A stretch of 30,944 nt of DNA from JBDTMT01 sp033764095 (GTDB lineage Bacteria; Desulfobacterota; Binatia; HRBIN30; CADEER01), in contig JANRJF010000371.1 in assembly GCA_033764095.1 (NCBI GenBank), positions 1-30,944 of the forward strand. The letters run 5' to 3'. Every line of letters starts with the position of its first letter. The first letter of the stretch is position 1. The notes below the pieces were generated by a model. It had not been told where the DNA came from. It saw only the letters and a list, made by a program, of their open reading frames with translations, and did no database searches. A program made the translations under genes and the position numbers. Of this stretch, positions 24,824-30,944 are shown in pieces.

Positions 24824-24950
24824 ACTTCCCCCCTTTGAAAAAGGGGGGCGAGGGGGGATTTCCAGACAGACTCCTGCCCAGCGCGCTGGACAGCGACGAG
24901 TCGATTCTGAAAATCCCCCTGACCCCCCTTCTTCGAAGGGGGGAAAAACT
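24824..24950. repeat. Inverted repeat made of two C-run/G-run hairpins
   Basis: Arms 24824-24866 and 24906-24950 are near reverse complements. Each contains its own hairpin: ccccccttt/aaaagggggg in the left arm and ccccccttc ttc gaagggggg in the right arm. The outer end reaches the stop codon at 24950. It resembles REP-like intergenic repeats and may end transcription of the minus-strand gene. Confidence 0.7.
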
Positions 24951-27946
24951 CAGTCGTCGCGCCGCCGGTCGAAGGCGTAGATGACGTGGTCGTTCATCGG
25001 GTTGTTGCCGGTCAGGTTGGAGGTCGACTCCCAGACGATGAAGCGGCCGTTGCTGAAGCGCGGGACGAAATTGTCGCCGAAGAACGAGCGCGAGACGATG
25101 GTCAGCGCATCGCGCACGCGGTCGTAGAAGAACACGCGGCGATTGAGCAGCGCGTTGCCGCCGCTCTCCAGGTTGGCGGTCGACTCGAAGGCGACGAAGC
25201 GGCCGCGCGGGTTGGCGTGCGGGTTGACGTTCTCGCCGACGGTCGAGTGCGAGAGCTGCTCGAAGACGCCGCGCTCGTAGGCGAAGATCTCGCGGTTGCC
25301 GTCGGCGTTCTGCCCGGCGTAGTTGCCGTTCGAGCTGAAGGCGAGGACGCGGCCGCGCCGCGCCACCTGGCCGGCGCGGTTGTCGACCGGCGCGACGCTG
25401 TTGGTGATCTGCTGGAACAGCCAGGTGGTGCCACGCGCCTCGGCGTAGAAGATCTCGCGATTGCCGTCCGGGTTGTCGCCGACCAGGTCGGCGTCGGAGT
25501 CGAACAGCAACTGGCGGCCGGTCTGTGTCGACGGGCGGCGATTCTGCTTCGGCGCGGTGGTGTTGGTGATCTGCGTCCAGATCAGCCGCTTGGCGTCGTA
25601 GGCGAAGATCTCGGTGTTGCCGTCGGCGTTGCCGCCGGTCGGGTTGGCCTCCGATTCGAGCAGCACGAAGCGGCCGTTGCGCCCCGCCGACGGTTGCTGC
25701 GAGTCGATGCCGGGGGCGGCGCCGCTGGAGACCGCGTCGACCACGAGGTTCGGGTTGGACGGGCTCTGGCGGCGGAAGTCGCGCGCCGACCAGCGCACCA
25801 CCTCGTTCGACAGGTCGGGGTTGGCGCCCACCAGGTCGGCGGTCTGGGTGGAGAAGATGTCGGCCCGCTCGGTGACGCGCGGCGTGTCGACGACGTTGTT
25901 GCCGCTCGGGTCGTGACTCAGCTGCGTGACCAGCACGCAGACGCCGTCGGTGATGATCGGATCCTGGTTGAGGTCGGCCGGGCACTGGCTCTGCTTGGTG
26001 CAGGCGCCGCCCGGGTTGGTGCCGCCGATGCAGAAGGAGTTCGGCTTGCCGCTCGGCTTGCGATTGAGCAGGAAGACCTCGTCGCTGAGGTCGGTGTTGT
26101 CCACCGTGATGCGGACGTCGCCGTTCAGGTCCTTCTCGCCGACGAAGGCGATGTAGCGGCCGTTCGGCGACACGTCGGGGCTGCGCCCGAAGGTGAGGAA
26201 CTGCACTTCTGCGCCGCCGCCGCCGTCGTCGCAGACGCCGCCGATGCTCGGCAGGCCGGCCGGCGCCGGCGCGCAGAGGAACTCGACGAAGGTGGTGTCG
26301 AGCCCGCCGAGGCGCTCGAGGATCTGGTCGCCGAGCCCGGCCGGGCGGTCGACGGTATGGAACGGGCCGGTCTGCGAGCCCCACCAGTTGAGGGTCGCGT
26401 CGTTGACCGCCTCCGGCGCCTCGTTGGCCAGGCCGACGCCGTTGTCCTCGATATTGTTCTGGATGACGCGCACGCCGCCGGCGCCCGGCTTGATGACCAG
26501 GCCGTCGGTGGCGCTGTTGCGCACGCTGTTCTCGACGAACTGCGTGCCCGGCACCAGGTCGGCGAGGACGACGCCGGCCTGGCTGGAGCCGTCGATGCTG
26601 TTCTGCGCGATGCTCAGGCCGCTGCCGAGGTTGCGCAGCCGCAGGCTCTGGCCGCTGCCGCCGCCGCCGCTCAGCGTGTTGCCCTGCACGGTCACCAGCA
26701 CCGCCGGCGGGTTCTCCTGCTGGTTGAGATCGATGTGCGCGGCGTTGGCGCTCAGCGCGTTGGCGGTGATCGCGGCGCAGTCGACCTTGCGCTGCCAGCC
26801 GACGCCGAGCGCGCCGTTGCGGATGACGTTGTTGGTGACGGTCAGGTTGGAGCCGCGCCCGGGCGCCGCGCACGACGCCAGGCCGAGACCGCAGATGCTG
26901 TCCGCCTGCACGCCGGCGGTGGCGCCTTCGATGGTCAGCCCCTCGATGCGCACGCCGCTGCGCCGCACGTCGAAGGCGACGCCGGGGCTCTGCACGGTGG
27001 TCACCGCGGTGCCGGCGGTCGAGCGGATGCGGACCTCCTGGCTGACGATCACCGACTCGTTGTAGGTGCCGGGGCAGATCGAGACGACGTCGCCGGCCGC
27101 CGAGGCGTTCACCGCCGCCTGGATGCTGGGCAGCGAGGGCATGCCGCAGGCGCCGACGAAGCGCTCGGTCGGCGTGCCGCCGTGGGTGAACGTGCAGGCG
27201 GTGGAGAGCGTGCAGTCCGGCTCGCAGCCGTCGCCGCCGAAGCCGTTGCCGTCGTCGCAGCTCTCGCCCGGGTCGATCGCGGCGTTGCCGCAGTACGGCT
27301 CGCCGAAGGTCTCGATCGGCGCGCCGACCTCCAGGTCGCCGGCCAGATTGGGGTCGAAGGTGACGGTGATGCTGAACACGTCGGTCAGGTCGACGGTGGG
27401 GAAGGACGAGTAGAAGAACTGCACGTTCTGCAGCCCGCCGACCGCGATGGTCTGCGTCGAGCTGTTGGTGATGGTGCCGTCGCTGATGGCGACGGTGACG
27501 TCGTACGGCAGCGAGGAGAGGTCGGCGACGACGCTGAACTGGATGCCGTCGCCGCTCGACAGGTCGGCGTTGAGCCCGACGCCGTTGGCGTCGTAGCGCA
27601 GCGTCACCAGGCCGTTGGCGAGCACGGTGGAGGAGTAGTCGAGCACCTGCGCCAGCGGCATGACGCCGGCGTGCACCTCGGGACTGCCGCCGGCGATGGC
27701 GGTGGCGGTGAGGGTCAGCGTGCGGACGCCGCCGATCACGTTGCTGAGCCCGGCGTCGGTGACGGTGGTGGTGCCGAGGGTGGTGCGCACCACGCCCGGC
27801 GGCTCGACGGTGTTGGCGCCGACGCTGGAGAAGTCGTCGATGATCGTCTGTGCGCGTGCCGCGCCGGCGAGCAGCGCGACGCCAAGCGTCGCCATCACTT
27901 GGGCCCAACCAACCTGTCGGCCGTACGGCCGCCGGCGCACCTGCAT
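24950..27946 (-). CDS. Exported protein: N-terminal beta domain, one DUF4215-type repeat, beta-helix, PD40-like repeats
   Basis: A 998-residue protein. The signal peptide starts RRRPYGRQVG, then a hydrophobic stretch, with cleavage near ARAQ (~32); the Arg run is not a clear twin-arginine motif. Residues ~35-210 form a beta-rich domain (TIIDDFSSVGANTVEPPG). One Myxococcus-type repeat (CGNAAIDPGESCDDGNGFGG) is near 216-245. Residues ~270-540 look like a right-handed parallel beta-helix (IQAAVNASAAGDVVSICPGT, then repeated N.I.NN..G phrases and NWWGSQTGPFH). Residues ~580-995 are PD40/TolB-like beta-propeller repeats, with ADGNTEIFAYD, PDGNREIFYAE and ADGNREIFAYE. It lacks the shared C-terminal domain. 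The start is the ATG at 27946 with GGGGGGAA four bases upstream. Function unknown; a surface or periplasmic carbohydrate- or protein-binding role is plausible. Confidence 0.83.
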   Translation of the reverse strand: MQVRRRPYGRQVGWAQVMATLGVALLAGAARAQTIIDDFSSVGANTVEPPGVVRTTLGTTTVTDAGLSNVIGGVRTLTLTATAIAGGSPEVHAGVMPLAQVLDYSSTVLANGLVTLRYDANGVGLNADLSSGDGIQFSVVADLSSLPYDVTVAISDGTITNSSTQTIAVGGLQNVQFFYSSFPTVDLTDVFSITVTFDPNLAGDLEVGAPIETFGEPYCGNAAIDPGESCDDGNGFGGDGCEPDCTLSTACTFTHGGTPTERFVGACGMPSLPSIQAAVNASAAGDVVSICPGTYNESVIVSQEVRIRSTAGTAVTTVQSPGVAFDVRRSGVRIEGLTIEGATAGVQADSICGLGLASCAAPGRGSNLTVTNNVIRNGALGVGWQRKVDCAAITANALSANAAHIDLNQQENPPAVLVTVQGNTLSGGGGSGQSLRLRNLGSGLSIAQNSIDGSSQAGVVLADLVPGTQFVENSVRNSATDGLVIKPGAGGVRVIQNNIEDNGVGLANEAPEAVNDATLNWWGSQTGPFHTVDRPAGLGDQILERLGGLDTTFVEFLCAPAPAGLPSIGGVCDDGGGGAEVQFLTFGRSPDVSPNGRYIAFVGEKDLNGDVRITVDNTDLSDEVFLLNRKPSGKPNSFCIGGTNPGGACTKQSQCPADLNQDPIITDGVCVLVTQLSHDPSGNNVVDTPRVTERADIFSTQTADLVGANPDLSNEVVRWSARDFRRQSPSNPNLVVDAVSSGAAPGIDSQQPSAGRNGRFVLLESEANPTGGNADGNTEIFAYDAKRLIWTQITNTTAPKQNRRPSTQTGRQLLFDSDADLVGDNPDGNREIFYAEARGTTWLFQQITNSVAPVDNRAGQVARRGRVLAFSSNGNYAGQNADGNREIFAYERGVFEQLSHSTVGENVNPHANPRGRFVAFESTANLESGGNALLNRRVFFYDRVRDALTIVSRSFFGDNFVPRFSNGRFIVWESTSNLTGNNPMNDHVIYAFDRRRDD

Positions 27947-28094
27947 CGCGTTCCCCCCTTGCCGAGCCGGGCCCCGTTGCCCGGTGTCGTCCACGAGCCC
28001 CCGCTCGCGACGCAGGGTGCATCGCACAGCGTCTGCCCGCTTCGCAATGGAAAAATCTGCACCGCGGCCCGCTCGTCGCGCAGCCGAAAAATCT

Positions 28095-28124
28095 TTGACT
28101 TTCCGACGTTCCGCTCAGTAAACC
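28095..28124 (+). promoter_or_regulatory. Possible promoter of the 28214 gene
   Basis: TTGACT (28095-28100, five of six consensus bases) and TAAACC (28119-28124) are 18 nt apart, about 90 nt before the ATG at 28214. The -10 box is weak. The word gaaaaatct occurs twice next to it (28050-28058 and 28086-28094), a possible operator pair in this divergent promoter region. Confidence 0.35.
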
Positions 28125-28213
28125 CCAAGTGACTCGGAGGAATCGCGACGCCGCAATGGGGGGTGGCGTGGCGCGGCGTGCCGCGGGATCGGCGCGCCGT
28201 CGGAAGGGGGGTC

Positions 28214-29746
28214 ATGACCACACGCCGTCTGCTGCTGGCGATCGGATGCCTGCTCGGCCTGGCCGCGCCGCTGCGCGCCGACGAGTGCGCGAGCAACTTC
28301 TATCCGCCCGGCGGCACGGCCTTCGCCGACTCGGTGCTGGCCTACGATCCGTTCTTTGCGGGCGGGCCGGCGCCCAGTGACCCCAAGTACGTCAACCCGT
28401 CCCAGGCACTCGGCGCCCCCAACTTCATGCCGGACGCCGGCGGCAGCGGCGGCGAGTTCAACGGCACCGGCGCGGTCGCGGTCGGGCGCCGGGGGCTGCT
28501 GTCGGTGCGCTTCACCGACAACCTGATCGTCAACGGCACCGGCAACGACTTCGCGCTCTGCGAGGTGGGGACGCCGGAGCCCTATTTTCTCTCCGTCCGC
28601 CCGGCCAACGCGACGGTGCGGACCCTGCTGCAGAACGCCGGCTTCTGCCTGACCAACCTGCGCAATCCGAACGACGCGTTCTGCGACCTGGCGGTCGCCC
28701 CGACCGGGCGGACCAGCGTCGACCTCGACAGCGCCTTCCCGGGCTTCGCTGCCGGGGAACTGCGCTTCGACGCGGTGCAGATCGTCGACAACACCCCGTT
28801 CAACGGTGGCGACCAGATCGGCGCCGACATCGATGCGGTCGGCGCCACGCAAGCGGGCGGCTTCATTGCCTGCGGCGACGGGCGGGTCGAGGGCAACGAG
28901 ACCTGCGACGACAGCAACACCATGGCCGGCGACGGCTGCAGCGCCACCTGTCGCACCGAGCTCTGCTGGCAGTGCAGCGGCGAGCCGTCGAGTTGTATGG
29001 TCGCGAACGGCCTGCCGTGCGACGACGGCGAGCCGTGCACCGCGAACGACAGCTGCCAGGCGACGGTGTGCGTCGGCGGTCCGCCGCCCGACTGCGACGA
29101 TGCCAACGTGTGCACCACCGACAGCTGCACGCTCGGCGTCGGCTGCGTGCACGCGAACAACAGCCTGCCGTGCGACGACGACAGCTCCTGCTCGAGCGGC
29201 GACAGCTGCAGCGGCGGCGTCTGCCGCGGCAACGCGGTCGAGGCGAGCGGCTGCAGCGTGCGGCCCGGCAAGCTGCGCATCGTCAACCGCGACGATGACA
29301 GCGGCGACAGCCTGGTGTGGATCTGGGCGACCGGCGACGAGGATTTCTCCAGCACGCATCCGAGCAGCGGGCCGGGCCACTACGAGCTGTGCGTCTTCGA
29401 CGCCGGCCCGATGAGCACCCGTCGCCTGCGGATCGCCGGCCGCGCCGACAAGGGCGGCATCTGCAACGACCAGATCTGCTGGAAGCCGAGCGGCGCCACC
29501 GGCTACCGCTACAAGAACTTCGCCGCGCCGTTCGGGGTGCGCCAGCTCTTCCTCAAGTCGGGGACGCCCGACAAGGCGAAGATCCTCGCCAAGGGACGCG
29601 GGGTGGCGCTCGACCTGCCTGGCGACCTCGACCTCGCCGGCACCGTGCGCGTGCAGCTCAAGGACTCCGGCAGCGGCGCGTGCTGGGAATCGACCTTCCC
29701 GACCGCGCAGGTGAGCGACGAGAAGCGCTACAAGGCGAAGCAGTAG
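28214..29746 (+). CDS. Exported cysteine-rich protein with one DUF4215-type repeat and shared C-terminal domain
   Basis: A 510-residue protein. The signal peptide is MTTRRLLLAIGCLLGLAAPL with cleavage near LRAD (22). Residues ~25-215 form a domain with SQALGAPNFMP, LSVRFTDNLIVNGTGNDFAL and a following EVGTPEP, as seen in the discoidin-like N-domains of some bacterial cell-surface proteins. A Myxococcus-type repeat (GNETCDDSNTMAGDGCSATC) lies near 219-261, then Cys-rich stretches (PCDDGEPCTANDSC, CSSGDSCSGGVC). Residues ~350-510 are the C-terminal domain shared with the 9171, 11021 and 16157 genes: LVWIWATG, YELCVFD, YRYKNF, DKAKILAKGRG, CWESTF and final YKAKQ. The ATG at 28214 follows GGAAGGGGGG two bases upstream; the earlier ATG at 28163 gives a poor N-terminus. 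It is the only one of the six on the plus strand. Confidence 0.85.
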   Translation: MTTRRLLLAIGCLLGLAAPLRADECASNFYPPGGTAFADSVLAYDPFFAGGPAPSDPKYVNPSQALGAPNFMPDAGGSGGEFNGTGAVAVGRRGLLSVRFTDNLIVNGTGNDFALCEVGTPEPYFLSVRPANATVRTLLQNAGFCLTNLRNPNDAFCDLAVAPTGRTSVDLDSAFPGFAAGELRFDAVQIVDNTPFNGGDQIGADIDAVGATQAGGFIACGDGRVEGNETCDDSNTMAGDGCSATCRTELCWQCSGEPSSCMVANGLPCDDGEPCTANDSCQATVCVGGPPPDCDDANVCTTDSCTLGVGCVHANNSLPCDDDSSCSSGDSCSGGVCRGNAVEASGCSVRPGKLRIVNRDDDSGDSLVWIWATGDEDFSSTHPSSGPGHYELCVFDAGPMSTRRLRIAGRADKGGICNDQICWKPSGATGYRYKNFAAPFGVRQLFLKSGTPDKAKILAKGRGVALDLPGDLDLAGTVRVQLKDSGSGACWESTFPTAQVSDEKRYKAKQ

Positions 29747-29767
29747 CGCGGCGACACGCGCGCCGCG
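29747..29767. terminator. Short hairpin between convergent genes
   Basis: cgcggcg, a 7-nt loop and cgccgcg directly after the stop codon at 29746. The two flanking genes converge here with a 44-nt gap, so it could end transcription from either side. No T-run on either strand; weak call. Confidence 0.35.
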
Positions 29768-29790
29768 CCCGCCGCCGCGGGTTGGACCGG

Positions 29791-30944
29791 TCACTTCGCC
29801 TCGCCCGCCGGCTGCGCCTCGGTGCGCAGGCCGTCGAGCGCGACCGCCGCCAGCGTGCGCTGCGCGCTCGCTGCGACCTCGCCCAGCGCGTTGGTCACCG
29901 CCGCGTCGGCGCGCGCCGGGATCCAGCCCGGCGTGCTGAGCTCGGCCAGCTCACCGAGGTCGAGCGCCGCCGGCGCGCGCGCCAGCACCAGGCGGCCGGG
30001 GTGGTCCTCGTCCGCCGCCAGCCAACCGCGCGTGCGCAGGTCGGCCGCCACCTCGAGCACCAGCGCGACGTCGAGGTGCAGCTCGCGCGCCACCCGCACG
30101 GCCGTCGGCGCCTCGCCGTCGCCGGCGAAGGCGCGCGCGGCGCGCACCAGCAGCTCCAGCGCGACGGCGCGGCGGTCGACCGTGCGCGCCCCGGCGGCGA
30201 CCGCTTCGCCGCCATACTCCAGCACCGCGGCGAGCTCGGCGCCGGCCAGCACGATCGCCCAGCTGACGTAGAGCCAGGCGAGCGTCACCGGCAGCTGCGC
30301 CATGGCGCCGTAGATGGCGTTGTAGTTGGCGACGCCGACCTGCAGTTGCACGTACAGCGTCTGCACCAGGTACCAGGCGGTGCCGGCAAACAGCGCGCCG
30401 GGGAGCAGCGCGCGCCAGTCGCCGCGCCGGTTGGGCATGACGAGGTAGAGCACGCCGAGCGCGACGACATTCATGACGATCGGCGTCAGCGCCAGGATGC
30501 GCACCGCGACGCCGCCGAGCAGGCCGTTGGTGGTGACGAACTCGATCACCTGCTGCACCTGCGCCGCCGAGGTCAGCGCGCCGGCGGCGAGCAGCAGGAA
30601 CGGGGTGATCATCACCACGCCGAGGTAGTCGCTCACCTTGCGCCACAGCGTGCGCTGCTGCGCGACGCGCCAGATGTAGTTGAAGCTCGCCTCGATGGTG
30701 CCGAGCACGCTGATCACGGTCAGCACCAGCGCCGCGGCGCCGATGCTGCCGAGCGTGCCGACGTTGACCTTGTCGATGTAGGCGATGATCTGGTCGGTGG
30801 TCTCCTGGTCGAGCGACAGGCGCGACAGCAGCAGCGGTTCGAGCCGGCTCTGCACGCCGAGCCCCTTCAGCACCGCGAACATGATCGCGAACAGCGGCAC
30901 CAGCGACAGCAGCGAGGTGTAGGCGAGCGCCGAGGCGCGCACCA
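29791..30944 (-). CDS. YihY/virulence factor BrkB family membrane protein (5' end outside window)
   Basis: About 384 residues are visible; the frame is open to the right edge. ALAYTSLLSLVPLFAIMFAVL is the conserved first segment of the YihY/BrkB family (once called RNase BN), so only a short N-terminus is missing. Further membrane segments include LGSIGAAALVLTVISVLGTI, VVMITPFLLLAAGALT, ILALTPIVMNVVALGVLYLV and LAWLYVSWAIVLAGAELAAVL, giving about six helices; YNAIYGAMAQLPVTLAWLY is another family signature. After residue ~250 a soluble tail holds a winged-helix-like region (VARELHLDVALVLEVAADLR) seen in some family members. The molecular role of the family is unsettled; it is an inner-membrane protein, not a ribonuclease. 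It converges with the 28214 gene. Confidence 0.92.
   Translation of the reverse strand, partial: VRASALAYTSLLSLVPLFAIMFAVLKGLGVQSRLEPLLLSRLSLDQETTDQIIAYIDKVNVGTLGSIGAAALVLTVISVLGTIEASFNYIWRVAQQRTLWRKVSDYLGVVMITPFLLLAAGALTSAAQVQQVIEFVTTNGLLGGVAVRILALTPIVMNVVALGVLYLVMPNRRGDWRALLPGALFAGTAWYLVQTLYVQLQVGVANYNAIYGAMAQLPVTLAWLYVSWAIVLAGAELAAVLEYGGEAVAAGARTVDRRAVALELLVRAARAFAGDGEAPTAVRVARELHLDVALVLEVAADLRTRGWLAADEDHPGRLVLARAPAALDLGELAELSTPGWIPARADAAVTNALGEVAASAQRTLAAVALDGLRTEAQPAGEAK

Noticed and set aside
20476..28132. Two plus-strand open frames of about 1040 codons (20476-23586, 24986-28132)
   Set aside because: Same artefact: low-complexity shadows of the minus-strand exported-protein genes.
28214..28285. 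Lipoprotein signal in the 28214 product (LLLAIGC)
   Set aside because: The residue three before the Cys is Ala, the Cys is too early at position 12, and the hydrophobic stretch continues past it to a standard cleavage site.

Overview
The window is very GC-rich, with tightly packed genes and six large exported cysteine-rich proteins. Myxococcus-type cysteine-rich (DUF4215) repeats occur throughout the exported set. Together these suggest an uncultured delta-proteobacterium-like lineage (Myxococcota- or Binatota-like). There is no rRNA or marker gene here, so this placement is an inference.

Layout: (1) 1-1856: an SDR oxidoreductase running off the left edge, then a divergent NodB-like polysaccharide deacetylase. 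(2) 2035-8920, minus strand: an eight-gene operon with overlapping or nearly touching genes, in order PqqD-like protein, HprK-like kinase, three GT2 glycosyltransferases plus one divergent GT2, a lasso-peptide-B2-type transglutaminase-like protein, and a GT4 glycosyltransferase. (3) 9171-28027, minus strand: five exported cysteine-rich proteins carrying nidogen-like, disintegrin-like, DUF4215, beta-helix and PD40-like modules, interrupted by an AraC regulator (23849-24760). (4) 28214-29746, plus strand: a sixth exported protein. (5) 29791 to the right edge: a YihY/BrkB-type membrane protein running off the window.

The operon in (2) combines an RRE (PqqD), a B2-type cysteine-protease-like protein and an HprK-like kinase. 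Phosphorylated lasso peptides such as paeninodin use this trio. Here it is joined to five glycosyltransferases, and no macrolactam synthetase or obvious precursor peptide is present. It could be a glycan pathway that borrowed RiPP machinery, or a RiPP-like pathway whose precursor lies elsewhere or is fused to the PqqD tail. This is the best candidate for an undescribed system.

Four of the six exported proteins end in the same ~150-residue C-terminal domain, for which I recognise no named family. Two neighbouring proteins (11021-16021 and 16157-19711) are tandem paralogues with the same three nidogen-like domains but different cysteine-rich cassettes. Several intergenic spaces carry palindromic repeat elements: three copies of a CCACGGATTACACGG-type element, a perfect 39-bp REP-like inverted repeat, and a C-run/G-run double hairpin.
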